A stretch of DNA of 64,000 nucleotides from Mycobacterium intracellulare ATCC 13950 (GTDB taxonomy: Bacteria; Actinomycetota; Actinomycetes; Mycobacteriales; Mycobacteriaceae). The notes beneath the pieces are model-generated. The model had not been told where the DNA came from. It did not search any database and saw only the letters and a program-made list of their open reading frames with translations. The stretch spans positions 5,338,403-5,402,402 of the forward strand of contig NC_016946.1 of the NCBI RefSeq assembly GCF_000277125.1, given 5' to 3'. Below, piece by piece: positions 7,991 through 16,618 of the stretch (within the stretch, counting starts at the first letter, position 1; each line of letters begins with the position of its first letter). Both the position numbers and the translations under genes were made by a program.

Positions 7991-9077
7991 GACTGGTGTT
8001 CCGTCCGTCCAGGCCGCCCCGAAGGCCCGCGCCGCGCTGGAGTTCTTCCAGCAGATGCTCACCGACGTCAGCAAGATCGTGGCCGAGGACGCCGAGTCCG
8101 AACGCGAACTCGCCGAAGGGTTGCGGGTGGTGGCGCGGGTGTCCTCGCTGTGCGCGCAAATGTCGGTCGAGGCCGACCCGGAACGGCCGTCGTTCTTCGA
8201 TATGTGTTCGGACAACCGGATGGTGGGCGGCCCCAACCCCGACGGCAACTACTACCTGGCCATGATCCGCGGGGATCGCCGCTACCGGATCACCGGCTCC
8301 CGCGGCACCAGCGCCTACCTCGGCTTTCAGATCCTGGCCGGCACCGGGCTGACCCCGCGGCGGATGGCGGGCTACGTCAGCGACACCGACCTGAAGCTGG
8401 ACTCGGGCGACTTCACGCTCGTCCTGTCCGCCGACGAACCGCCCGACCTGGCCGGCGCGCAGTGGGTGAAGATCCCGGCCGACGCGTCGTCGGTGGTCGT
8501 GCGGGAGTACATCGGTGACCGGACCGCCGAGAAACTCGCCGCGCTGCGCATCGAAGCGCTGGACCCGGGCCCGCTGACGGCGCTGACCGACGACGAACTC
8601 GCCGATCAGTTCACCGCGATGGCGTGGTCCCTGATGAAGCTCACGACCCTGCACCGCACCATCAAGCCCGAACTCCTGGAAGCCCCGAACACCTTGCTGA
8701 CGGCCCAGGCCGCCGATCTGGGCGCGGCCGACACCACGCCCGACAACCTCTACATGATGGGAACCTTCCGGCTCGAGCCCGGCCAGGCCCTCGTACTCGA
8801 CATCGCACCACCCGACACGCGGTACTGGAACGTCACCCTGGAAAGCATCTGGCACGAATGCCTGGAGCCGCGCCGCCGGCACAGTTCGGTGACCAACCGC
8901 GGTGTGCGACCCGGCGCCGACGGCCGCGTGCGAATCGCGGTCTCCGACGAGGATTTTGGGCTCGGTCATTGGCTCGACACCGGCGGCCGGCAGCGCGGGT
9001 TCATCGTCCTGCGCTGGCTGGACAACCCGAGCCCACCCGACGTGACGGTGTCGGTGCACCAGGGACGGCAGCGGTGA
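7983..9077 (+). CDS. DUF1214 domain protein
   Basis: A 364-aa soluble protein with a C-terminal DUF1214 region (MGTFRLEPGQALVLDIAPP, RYWNVTLESIWHECLEPRR) after a family-typical first half (NPDGNYYLAMIRGDRRYRI). The biochemical function of DUF1214 is not established; mycobacterial members often lie beside lipid and steroid genes. No signal peptide is seen. The ATG at 7983 sits inside a palindromic operator and is probably translated from a leaderless mRNA. The stop TGA overlaps the next start (TGATG), so it is co-translated with the sulfotransferase. Confidence 0.8.
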   Translation: MSQTGVPSVQAAPKARAALEFFQQMLTDVSKIVAEDAESERELAEGLRVVARVSSLCAQMSVEADPERPSFFDMCSDNRMVGGPNPDGNYYLAMIRGDRRYRITGSRGTSAYLGFQILAGTGLTPRRMAGYVSDTDLKLDSGDFTLVLSADEPPDLAGAQWVKIPADASSVVVREYIGDRTAEKLAALRIEALDPGPLTALTDDELADQFTAMAWSLMKLTTLHRTIKPELLEAPNTLLTAQAADLGAADTTPDNLYMMGTFRLEPGQALVLDIAPPDTRYWNVTLESIWHECLEPRRRHSSVTNRGVRPGADGRVRIAVSDEDFGLGHWLDTGGRQRGFIVLRWLDNPSPPDVTVSVHQGRQR

Positions 9078-10249
9078 TGACGCTGCAGGACCGGTTCGCC
9101 CCCGAACGGCTGATCGCCGCCGCCTGCGAGGAAGTCGGCAGCGACGACTTCGGCGCCGAGGGCTGGCGTCCCGGGCTGCACCGCGTCACCGACGGGTTGA
9201 TCAACGATGCGCGGCTATCGGATATCGGCGTCGAGATCGCTCACCTCGACCTCATGCGCGCCCTGAAGAACCGGCTCGGCGTAATCGCTTGGCGCAAGCA
9301 ACATCCCGAGGTCGCCGAGCAGAAGATCACCGCGCCGATATTCATCGTCGGCCAGCCACGCACCGGCACCACGATCCTCTACGACCTGCTCGCCCAGGAT
9401 CCCGAGCTGCGCGCCCCACTGACCTGGGAGGTCGACGAGCCCTGCCCCGTCCCGCAGCCCGAGACCTATCACGACGATCCGCGTATCGCCCAGATTCAGG
9501 CCAGCATCGACATGTCCGAACAGATCATGCCGGGCTTCTTGGCTTTTCATCCGATGGGCGCTCTGGTCGGGCAGGAATGCGTGCGCATCACCGCGGCCGA
9601 GTTCGTCAGCATGATCTTCTCGGTGCAGTATCGGCTGCCGGGCTATTACCGCTGGCTGCTGTATGAAGCCGACCACGCGGGGGCGTATCGCTTCCATCGA
9701 ATCTTCCTGCAGCACTTGCAGTCCGGTGTGCCCGGCCAGTGGTTGCTGAAGTCGCCCGCGCACCTGTGGCAGCTGGACGCGTTGCTGGCCGAATACCCGG
9801 ACGCGCTGATCGTGCAGACACACCGCGATCCGGTCAACGTCATCTCGTCGATCGCCGCGCTCACCCATCACCTGCGCCGGATGTGCAGCGACGAATCCGG
9901 CATCACCGAGTGTGCGGCCCAGTCCTACGAGGAGATCGTCGTCGGCCTGGACCGGGAGATGGCGTTGCGCGACAGCGGCGCCGTGCCCGCGGGGCGCGTC
10001 ATCGACGTGCGGTTCGCCGATTTCATGACCGACCCGTGGACCACGATCAAAGACATCTACCGGCGGCTGGACCGCGAGCTGCGGCCCGACACCGAGCAGA
10101 AGATGCGCGAGTTCCTCGCCTCCCATCCCTCCGACGGTGGGCACGGCCGTTACACCTGGTCGGACACGGGGCTCGATGCCGGTGAGGTCCGCGAGCGGGT
10201 GACCGCGTATCAGGACCGCTACGGGGTACCGGCCGAACCGCTGCGGTGA
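9077..10249 (+). CDS. Sulfotransferase-family protein
   Basis: A 390-aa protein of the Sulfotransfer_3 family, which moves sulfate from PAPS to hydroxyl groups of lipids or glycolipids. FIVGQPRTGTTILYDLL at about residue 88 is the 5'-phosphosulfate binding loop, and LLKSPAHLWQLDALL followed by DALIVQTHRDPVNVISSIA is the 3'-phosphate region with the conserved R-D-P. The C-terminus GRYTWSDTGLDAGEVRERV is typical of mycobacterial members. The ATG at 9077 overlaps the DUF1214 stop. The acceptor is unknown; the pairing with DUF1214 suggests both act on the same lipid. Confidence 0.85.
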   Translation: MTLQDRFAPERLIAAACEEVGSDDFGAEGWRPGLHRVTDGLINDARLSDIGVEIAHLDLMRALKNRLGVIAWRKQHPEVAEQKITAPIFIVGQPRTGTTILYDLLAQDPELRAPLTWEVDEPCPVPQPETYHDDPRIAQIQASIDMSEQIMPGFLAFHPMGALVGQECVRITAAEFVSMIFSVQYRLPGYYRWLLYEADHAGAYRFHRIFLQHLQSGVPGQWLLKSPAHLWQLDALLAEYPDALIVQTHRDPVNVISSIAALTHHLRRMCSDESGITECAAQSYEEIVVGLDREMALRDSGAVPAGRVIDVRFADFMTDPWTTIKDIYRRLDRELRPDTEQKMREFLASHPSDGGHGRYTWSDTGLDAGEVRERVTAYQDRYGVPAEPLR

Positions 10250-10318
10250 GGCGTCCGGACGGCATCGAACGCGCCTGCGGCGCATAGCCTCTCCGAGCGG
10301 TAGGCTCGCCGCAAGGCG

Positions 10319-11410
10319 ATGGGAGCGGCGGTGGATGAAGATTGTCTGAAGCTCACCACCTATCTGGCGGAGCGCCGGCGGTCCGGCGGCGGCTTTGTCT
10401 CCGATGTGCTGCTCGGCCTTTATGAGCGGCACCGCATCGCTGCCGGCGTGGCGCTGCGCGGCATCAGCGGCTTCGGCACGATGCGCCATTTTCGTACTGA
10501 TCAGTCGTTGACGCTGTCCGAAGATCCGCCCGTCGTGATCGTCGCGGTCGACACCAGAACGAAGATCGAGGCACTGCTCGACCCCGTGCTGACGATCAAA
10601 CAACGCGGCCTGGTCACCCTGGAGCGTGCGCGGCTCCTGCACGAGGACATCGGATCCCCGCAGCTGCCCGAGGACCTGCACGACGCCGTCAAATTGACGA
10701 TCTACGTCGGCCGCAAGCAACGCGTCAACGGGACGCCGGCCTACATCGCGCTCTGCGACTTGATGCACCGGCGCGGGCTAGCCGGCGCCACGGTGCTGTT
10801 GGGCGTGGACGGTGTCGCGCACGGAGAACGCCAGCGCGCCAACTTCTTTGGCCGCAACGCTGACGTTCCGATGATGATCGTCGTCGTCGGCTCCGGCGAG
10901 CGCATCGCCCGCGTGTTGCCCGAACTCGCCGGGCTGCTGCGCACGCCGTTGTTCACCCTCGAACGGGTCCGAGTCTGCAAGCGCGACGGACAGTTTTTGG
11001 AAAGACCGCACGCCCTGCCCGGAACGGACGAGCACGGCTTGCCACTGTGGCAGAAGCTGACGATCTTTACCTCCGAGTCGGCGCAGCGCGGCGGCGCGCC
11101 GATTCACCGCGCGATCGTCCAGCGGCTGCGCCAGGCCGGGACCGCGGACGGCGCCACCGTCCTGCGTGGCGTGTGGGGGTTTCACGGCGATCACCCGCCC
11201 CACGGCGACAAGCTGCTCTCGCTGACTCGCCGGGTACCCGTGGTGACCATCGTGATCGACACCCCGGCCAACGTCGCCGAATCCTTCGCTGTCATCGACG
11301 AATTGACGAGCGAGGAGGGACTGGTCACCAGTGAAATGGTGCCCGCGTTGGTGTCCGACGAAGGCGACAGCGGGCAGGGGCCGCCGCGCATGGCCCGGCA
11401 CCGCTATTAG
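10319..11410 (+). CDS. Triple DUF190 repeat protein
   Basis: A 363-aa protein made of three DUF190 modules. Each starts with a K-L-T strand: LKLTTYLAERRR (about 10), VKLTIYVGRKQR (about 124) and QKLTIFTSESAQ (about 244). Each then has an Ala/Gly-rich helix, an L-R/L-G-x-x-G segment (GVALRGISGFG, ATVLLGVDGVA, ATVLRGVWGFH) and a PV-V-I-V-D type strand. DUF190 proteins are GlnB-like in fold and often accompany CrcB fluoride channels, but no crcB is adjacent here. A single-module member is about 100 aa, so this is a tandem triplication. The start could be a few codons later. Confidence 0.8.
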   Translation: MGAAVDEDCLKLTTYLAERRRSGGGFVSDVLLGLYERHRIAAGVALRGISGFGTMRHFRTDQSLTLSEDPPVVIVAVDTRTKIEALLDPVLTIKQRGLVTLERARLLHEDIGSPQLPEDLHDAVKLTIYVGRKQRVNGTPAYIALCDLMHRRGLAGATVLLGVDGVAHGERQRANFFGRNADVPMMIVVVGSGERIARVLPELAGLLRTPLFTLERVRVCKRDGQFLERPHALPGTDEHGLPLWQKLTIFTSESAQRGGAPIHRAIVQRLRQAGTADGATVLRGVWGFHGDHPPHGDKLLSLTRRVPVVTIVIDTPANVAESFAVIDELTSEEGLVTSEMVPALVSDEGDSGQGPPRMARHRY

Positions 11411-11437
11411 CGGCGATCGCGAGCGCGGCGCAACAGG

Positions 11438-12331
11438 TCAGCCGGCGACCGAGGCGTCGTAGATCGACTGGATCGCCTTGTCCAGCGTGGTGTTGAACTG
11501 CTCGTCGGTCTGGTCGACCGAAAGCCCCTCGGTGAGCGCGCGGCTGAAGCTGGCGATCAGGCCGGTGTTCTTGGCGAGCAGCTCGTTGGCCTCCTCGCGC
11601 GAGTAGCCGCCGGAGAGGGCCACCACCCGCATGACCTTCGGGTGTTCGATCAGCGGACGGTAGTAGTTGGCCTCGGTGGGCAGGCTCAGCTTGAGCATCA
11701 CGCGCTGCCCGTCGGGCACGCTGTCGAGCTGCTTGGTGATCTCGTCGCGCAGGATGCGCTCGGCCTCGGCCTTGTCCGAGATCGAGATGGTGACCTCGGG
11801 CTCGATGATCGGCACCAGGCCGTGCGCGAGCACCTGACGGGCGACCTCGAACTGCTGGGCGACCACGGCGGCGATGCCCTCGGCGTTGGCCCCGCCGATC
11901 ACCGACCGCTCCTTGGTGCCGAACACGCCCTTGCCCACGGCCCGCTCCAGCAGCTCGTCAAGCCCCGGCATGGGCTTCATCAGCTGGACGTCGTTCGACG
12001 CGTCCGCCAGCCCCTTGTCGATCTTGAGGATCGGCACCACACCCTTGGTCTCCCAGAGGTAGGTGGTCGACGGCTTGCCCTCGATCTCCCGGTCCATGGT
12101 CTGTTCGAACAGGATCGCCGCCAGCACCCGGTCACCGGTGAACGACGGGGCGGTGATGATCCGCGAACGCATCTCGTGGATGAGGTCGAACATCTCCTTG
12201 TCGGAGGAGTACGCGCTGTCCTCGATGCCGTACAGGCGCAGCGCCTTCGGCGTCGAGCCGCCGCTCTGGTCGAGCGCAGCGATGAATCCCTTGCCCGACG
12301 TCATCCGGTCCGCTTGCTGCTGGTTCGACAT
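11438..12331 (-). CDS. fda: Class I fructose-bisphosphate aldolase
   Basis: A 297-aa class I (Schiff-base) aldolase of glycolysis/gluconeogenesis, cleaving fructose 1,6-bisphosphate to DHAP and glyceraldehyde 3-phosphate. Evidence: [20 protein letters not shown] at the N-terminus, [18 protein letters not shown], then [28 protein letters not shown] with the candidate Schiff-base Lys, and [14 protein letters not shown]. The ATG at 12331 is preceded by GAGGGAGTGAAGAG, a strong ribosome site. It is monocistronic. Mycobacteria usually also have a class II enzyme elsewhere. Confidence 0.9.
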   Translation of the reverse strand: MSNQQQADRMTSGKGFIAALDQSGGSTPKALRLYGIEDSAYSSDKEMFDLIHEMRSRIITAPSFTGDRVLAAILFEQTMDREIEGKPSTTYLWETKGVVPILKIDKGLADASNDVQLMKPMPGLDELLERAVGKGVFGTKERSVIGGANAEGIAAVVAQQFEVARQVLAHGLVPIIEPEVTISISDKAEAERILRDEITKQLDSVPDGQRVMLKLSLPTEANYYRPLIEHPKVMRVVALSGGYSREEANELLAKNTGLIASFSRALTEGLSVDQTDEQFNTTLDKAIQSIYDASVAG

Positions 12332-12681
12332 TGAACTCTTCACTCCCTCGTAATGGGCGCACCCGGCCGGGGAGGCCACGCACGCTCAAGCCTGAATCGT
12401 GCCGATCATATTCGGCCAGCCCCGACCGCAAGAGACAGGCCGTCGCGGGACCGCCGGGCGGCGGGAATCGTGCAGCATTTTGAGGCGGGATTGGTGCGTG
12501 TCCTACCATTGACCAAACACTTGTAGCTGTATCTGCACTGAGCGGCGCAGATCGACCGGGGTGGATCCCCCGCGTAGGCAAGCGTGTTCCCCGAGGGGTT
12601 GAATCAGCAGCCCCCGGATATGGCAGTGGCTGTACCAGAGCTAGCGGTGTCCCGCACGGGACCGAATGTGAGTGATAGACC
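12332..12681. other. Intergenic region, no gene seen
   Basis: 350 bases between the divergent aldolase and STAS genes. No convincing coding sequence. It should hold the promoters of both genes; I could not define hexamers with confidence. GC-rich stem-like stretches occur around 12555-12600 but I assign no RNA family. Confidence 0.4.
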
Positions 12682-13059
12682 ATGGGCGAACAATCCGGCG
12701 ATGTCGTCGACCCAACCGCTTTTGAAGTGGGCAAACACCAGGTAGATCAGGCGGTCGTGCTGACCGTCTCGGGTGAAGTGGACATGCTGAGCTCGCCGCA
12801 GCTGGCCGACGCCATCCAGACCGCGTTGGCCACCAAGCCCGCGGCGCTGATCGTCGACCTGTCGAAGGTCGGTTTCTTGGCCTCGGCCGGGATGACCGTG
12901 CTGGTGACCGCGCAGGCCGAGGTCGAACCGCCGACGAAGTTCGCGGTCGTCGCCAACGGCTCGGCCACGAGCAGGCCGATCAAGCTGATGGGGATCGACA
13001 GCGTGCTCGCGCTGTACAGCAGCCTGGACGGCGCGCTGAGCGGTATCGCCGGGGAATGA
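12682..13059 (+). CDS. STAS-domain anti-sigma factor antagonist
   Basis: A 125-aa single STAS domain of the SpoIIAA/RsbV type. VVLTVSGEVDMLSSPQLADA is the first part, and LIVDLSKVGFLASAGMTVLV carries the S-A-G-M turn where the phosphorylatable Ser is expected. Such proteins sequester a kinase anti-sigma factor and free a sigma factor when unphosphorylated. The gene for an anti-sigma kinase lies 33 bases downstream, making a partner-switching pair; no sigma gene is adjacent. SigF-type control is a guess from the family. Confidence 0.85.
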   Translation: MGEQSGDVVDPTAFEVGKHQVDQAVVLTVSGEVDMLSSPQLADAIQTALATKPAALIVDLSKVGFLASAGMTVLVTAQAEVEPPTKFAVVANGSATSRPIKLMGIDSVLALYSSLDGALSGIAGE

Positions 13060-13092
13060 GCCTCGACGCGAGTGCGAACACACCTGGGGGCG

Positions 13093-13563
13093 ATGGGTCG
13101 GTTCGATCGGCCACATAACGTGTCGAACCTCGATGACCGCACTCTTTTCGTCCGAACGGGCGTGGCGGCCGACGCACGCAGCGCCGCCCGGACCCGCGTC
13201 GAGTTCGGCGCCTGGTTGAACCGGTATTTCTCACCGTGCGCCGATCGCTTCAGCGACCTGCTCCTCGCGGTGAACGAAGCGATCGCCAATGCCGCGGAGT
13301 TCGCGTACGTCGGCGCGACGCAGCGCGGGACCATGGATGTGCGGGCGGCCTACGACGCCGGCTCCGACACCCTCGCCGTGACCGTCGACGACCGCGGCCG
13401 TTGGCGGCAGCAGGTGCCGGCACAGCGCAACGCGCAGATGCGTGGCCGCGGCATCCCGTTGATGGAGGCGCTCGCCGACGAGGCGGCCATCGAGTGCACA
13501 CCGCGGGGCACCCGCGTCACCTTGATCTGGACCGGCCTGACCCGGTCGGCCTGCACCGCCTGA
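13093..13563 (+). CDS. Anti-sigma factor/serine kinase of the RsbW (HATPase) type
   Basis: A 156-aa GHKL ATPase domain. The N box reads LAVNEAIANAAEFAYVG and the G1 and G2 boxes are TVDDRGRW and GRGIPLMEALAD. It would phosphorylate the upstream STAS antagonist and bind a sigma factor. I use the ATG at 13093 with TGGGGG just upstream; an in-frame GTG at 13072 would add seven residues. It forms a two-gene operon with the STAS gene. Confidence 0.83.
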   Translation: MGRFDRPHNVSNLDDRTLFVRTGVAADARSAARTRVEFGAWLNRYFSPCADRFSDLLLAVNEAIANAAEFAYVGATQRGTMDVRAAYDAGSDTLAVTVDDRGRWRQQVPAQRNAQMRGRGIPLMEALADEAAIECTPRGTRVTLIWTGLTRSACTA

Positions 13564-13567
13564 ACGC

Positions 13568-14647
13568 CTATCCGGCCAGCACCTGCGCGATGCGGTCTTC
13601 GCGAGGCAGCACCGGCCCGTCGTCGAGGGGTTCGTCGATTCCGAGGTCGGTGAGCCCGGCTTTGGTCAGCAGCGAGGTGCCGTAGGCGGCGAGCACGAGT
13701 TTTTGATCGTCGCTGTGGCCGTCCTCGACGAGCATCGCGCCGATGAGGCAGATGACGGCCATCTTGTAGGCGTTGAACGCCCGGTACCAGGGCCGGTTGG
13801 CAACGCTGATCCCGCTGGCCGATTCGTAATGCGCCAGCAGGGCATCGATGGACAGGGCCGCGGGGTGGCTGTTGACCCCGACCGGCTGCATCCACAGCAT
13901 CTCCAGCCAGCCGATGTCGGTAAGCGGGTCACCGACGGTCGTCATCTCCCAATCGAAGACGGCACTCACCTCGCCGGCGGTGAAGGCGAAGTTTCCCGGC
14001 TTCGCGTCGCCGTGCACCAGCGAAACCGTGGGGCACGGGTCCGGCTTGCCGGCGAGCAGGGCCCCATGAAGGCGCTCCAGGGCGGGCAGGCGGTCGCGCT
14101 TGACCCGGTTCATCTCCGCGGCCCAGTGGCCCAGTTCGCGCTCCAGGTGGTCGGCGCCGTCGTCCAGGGTGGCCAGCCCGGTCCGGGTGAGGTCGACCGT
14201 ATGGATGGCGGCAAGTTGTTCGACCAGGCTCTGGCACATCCGAACCACCGTGTGGTCGGCCGCACCGGTGGGTGGCTCCATTTCGTACACGTCGCCGGCG
14301 ACGTGTTCCATCACGAAGAACGGCCGGCCGAGGACCTCGCCGGTCGGTTCGAGCCACAGCGCCGCCGGGACGCGGACCGGCGTGCCGGCCAGGGCGCGCA
14401 GGATGGCGAACTGGCGCGCGAGGTCGTAGGGCTCCAGCAGAGCGGGTGGTCTGGGCCGCAGCCGCAACACCACGTCGCGGCGGTCGTGGCGGCCGGCGCG
14501 CCGGGTGACGACGCTGAGCGTCATCATCTCCGCCGAGTGCCCGAAGCTCACCCGGTCGATGCCCTCGAGGCGGACGTCGTCGGCGTCGGGCACCTGGGTG
14601 CGCACCCAGTCGGTCAACCGCCGTTCCCGATCGGCGTCCAGGGTCAT
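13568..14647 (-). CDS. Phosphotransferase-family (APH-like) protein
   Basis: A 359-aa aminoglycoside-phosphotransferase/choline-kinase fold protein, of the type common near mycobacterial acyl-CoA dehydrogenases. The catalytic loop SLVHGDAKPGNFAFTAGE, then VSAVFDWEMTTVGDPLTDIG, supply the Brenner His-Gly-Asp and the metal-binding Asp; FFVMEHVAGDVYEME is the hinge. The substrate is unknown. The ATG at 14647 overlaps the upstream stop by four bases (ATGA), so it is translationally coupled to the gene at 14644-15780. Confidence 0.85.
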   Translation of the reverse strand: MTLDADRERRLTDWVRTQVPDADDVRLEGIDRVSFGHSAEMMTLSVVTRRAGRHDRRDVVLRLRPRPPALLEPYDLARQFAILRALAGTPVRVPAALWLEPTGEVLGRPFFVMEHVAGDVYEMEPPTGAADHTVVRMCQSLVEQLAAIHTVDLTRTGLATLDDGADHLERELGHWAAEMNRVKRDRLPALERLHGALLAGKPDPCPTVSLVHGDAKPGNFAFTAGEVSAVFDWEMTTVGDPLTDIGWLEMLWMQPVGVNSHPAALSIDALLAHYESASGISVANRPWYRAFNAYKMAVICLIGAMLVEDGHSDDQKLVLAAYGTSLLTKAGLTDLGIDEPLDDGPVLPREDRIAQVLAG

Positions 14648-15780
14648 CGCCGCACCCCGTCGCTGTCCTCCTGCAAGCGATCGACCGGGGTCTTGTCCTG
14701 GGTGAAGGCGGACATGTCCATCGCGGTCCAGTTGGGGTAGCGGGCATAGCCCTGCCCGCCCATCAGCAATTCGAAGATGCCCCAACCGGTCTCGCCGCCC
14801 CGCTCGAATCGCATCAGCTGGTCGAGCGCCATCGATTTGCTCTCGGTCTCGGACAGCTGGTCGGGATCGCTGCTGTCCCAGGCGAAATGAATGAAGTAGG
14901 CGCCCCCACCCAAGTCTTCGTATTGGCAGTGTGCCATCGGCAGGCCGTAGTAGGCGTTGACCTGCTGGTGGGGTGCCTCGGCGATCACGCGGTGGGCCTG
15001 GCCGTCTTCATCGGTGAACACGAGTATCGCGCGGGCGGGTCGCTTGCGGTCGCCGTCGAATTCGACATAGTGCTCGATCTTGACGAATCGTTTCGACAGC
15101 CTCCCATCCGCGTAGGTGATGCCGCCGTCGACGTAATTGACTGTGCCGTCGGAGGATTCGATGATCCACGCTTCGATCGCGTGGTCGTCGAACCCGGCGT
15201 CGAGCCACAACCAGAAGTCGATCTTGTCCGAGACCCGCACGCCGAAGGTGCGGTCGCGGCCGCCGTGGAAGCCGTCGACGCTGACGCGTTCCCCATCGAT
15301 CGTCACCCAGCCGCTCCATCGCCCGGGTTCTTTCATGTGGTACATGTCGGCGAGCAACTCGCCGTTTTTGCCACGCACCTTCATGGGCAACAGCTCCCAC
15401 ATCGGCGCGGTGGGTTCGTAGTAGAGCTCCCACTCGATCCCGGAGTTGTTGGGCTCGACGTCCAGCCGCCACTTCTTCAGCGGCTCGACGCAGGTCCAGC
15501 GCATCGGTCCGGCGCTCAGGTCGCCGCGGTCGTCGCCGGTGACGGGCCGCCCGGACAGCAGGTCCCAGTGCCGGCCGTCGGCGAGGCTCACCTTTACGTA
15601 GCCCAGCCCGGTGCCGGTGTTCGGGTTGTTGCCGTAGCCGCTGGCCAGCAGCAAGGTGCCGTCCGGCGACGCGGCGAAGAAATAGCAGCGATCCGACCAC
15701 GTCGGATCGGCGTTGTGCACCCGGTCGAACGTGCTCGGGAGCTGGTGGGTGAACGACTCGTCGGCGGCGGAATACGCCAT
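14644..15780 (-). CDS. Uncharacterised beta-rich protein coupled to APH-like gene
   Basis: A 378-aa protein without signal peptide or membrane segment. It is rich in aromatic and beta-type segments (YFFAASPDGTLLLASGYG, IEWELYYEPTAPMWELLP, GRWSGWVTIDGERVSVDGF, GGRDRTFGVRVSDKIDFWLW). The layout recalls CrtC/AttH-type lipocalin-like hydratases and the DUF706x proteins found beside APH-like kinases, but I cannot assign a reaction. Two consecutive ATGs exist (15783, 15780); the second has the better distance from AGAAAGG. It is first in the two-gene operon and divergent from a TetR gene. Confidence 0.75.
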   Translation of the reverse strand: MAYSAADESFTHQLPSTFDRVHNADPTWSDRCYFFAASPDGTLLLASGYGNNPNTGTGLGYVKVSLADGRHWDLLSGRPVTGDDRGDLSAGPMRWTCVEPLKKWRLDVEPNNSGIEWELYYEPTAPMWELLPMKVRGKNGELLADMYHMKEPGRWSGWVTIDGERVSVDGFHGGRDRTFGVRVSDKIDFWLWLDAGFDDHAIEAWIIESSDGTVNYVDGGITYADGRLSKRFVKIEHYVEFDGDRKRPARAILVFTDEDGQAHRVIAEAPHQQVNAYYGLPMAHCQYEDLGGGAYFIHFAWDSSDPDQLSETESKSMALDQLMRFERGGETGWGIFELLMGGQGYARYPNWTAMDMSAFTQDKTPVDRLQEDSDGVRR

Positions 15781-15901
15781 CATTCGGCCTTTCTGGCGGG
15801 GTTTGTCGTTGCGCTGCAAGGCGTTTCGGCGAGGGACTGCGGCCGGGGCGAATTGGCATCCGATACCGAAGCAGCACAACGCATCCCGTAACATCGCCGC
15901 C

Positions 15902-16522
15902 ATGGAACCGAGCCGGCGGTGGGGCGACGACCGCGCGATCCTCGACGACGAGGAGGCCCGTAGACGGATCCTGGATGCCGCCGGGCGCTGCATCGTCCGG
16001 CGCGGCAACACCCAGTTCCGCATGGGCGAAGTCGCCGATGAGGCCGGGGTGTCGCGCTCGACGGTGTACCGCTACTTTCCCGGTCGCGACGACGTCCTGC
16101 TGGGATTGATGCTGGCGCGGATTGACACCGCGCTCGGCGAGTTGGTGCGCTCGCTGCCCGCACCCGACGACCCCGTTCGGTCGGTGCCCGAGATGGTGCT
16201 GGCAAGGGTGGAATCCGTGGACGGCAACCCGCTGAACGAAGCGCTGTTCGCGGCCGAGAGCACCGCGGTGGCCTCGGCGCTCGAGAAGGGTTCCGAACCG
16301 ATTGTCGAACTGCTGTTGCGGCATTACGGGCCGTTGCTCGACCGTTGGAAGGCGGCCGGGCTGCTCTACCCGGACGTCGATTTCCGCTCGATCGTGCAGT
16401 GGCTGCACGCAGCGACCCTTTTCCTGCTGGCGCCCTCGTGGCGCTACCGCCCCGCGGCCGACAAACGCGAATTCGTCGAACAGCTCGTGGTGAGGGCCCT
16501 GGTTCCACAGATCAGACAATAA
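15902..16522 (+). CDS. TetR-family transcriptional regulator
   Basis: A 206-aa TetR protein. Helix-turn-helix at about residues 24-66: ILDAAGRCIVRRGNTQFRMG then EVADEAGVSRSTVYRYFPGR. The ATG at 15902 begins family homology. It lies between the divergent operon ending at 13568 and the codirectional phosphotransferase gene at 16619. A perfect 10-8-10 palindrome overlaps its stop codon and the downstream promoter, so it likely controls that gene. Confidence 0.88.
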   Translation: MEPSRRWGDDRAILDDEEARRRILDAAGRCIVRRGNTQFRMGEVADEAGVSRSTVYRYFPGRDDVLLGLMLARIDTALGELVRSLPAPDDPVRSVPEMVLARVESVDGNPLNEALFAAESTAVASALEKGSEPIVELLLRHYGPLLDRWKAAGLLYPDVDFRSIVQWLHAATLFLLAPSWRYRPAADKREFVEQLVVRALVPQIRQ

Positions 16523-16538
16523 TCGTATATTGTCTGAT
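16503..16538 (+). promoter_or_regulatory. Promoter with overlapping 10-8-10 operator
   Basis: ATCAGACAAT (16511-16520) and ATTGTCTGAT (16529-16538) are perfect inverted repeats with an 8-base centre, overlapping the TetR stop codon. TTCCAC (16503-16508), a 17-base spacer and TATATT (16526-16531) read as -35 and -10, with the -10 inside the dyad. The TetR protein just upstream is the likely binder; a terminator is less likely because the stem is AT-rich and lacks a T tract. Confidence 0.65.
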
Positions 16539-16618
16539 GTCCAGACGTTCGATTGGTTTTCTCCGACGGCGTCGGTGTCGCTGGCGCAGCACCGGCGTCG
16601 GGTTGAGAGCCGGGATGG

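Noticed and set aside
10250..10318. Possible fluoride riboswitch before the DUF190 gene
   Set aside because: The crcB-motif core was not recognisable and the gap is only 69 bases.
12540..12640. Possible riboswitch-like stem in the STAS leader
   Set aside because: GC-rich stems are common here and no riboswitch consensus could be aligned.
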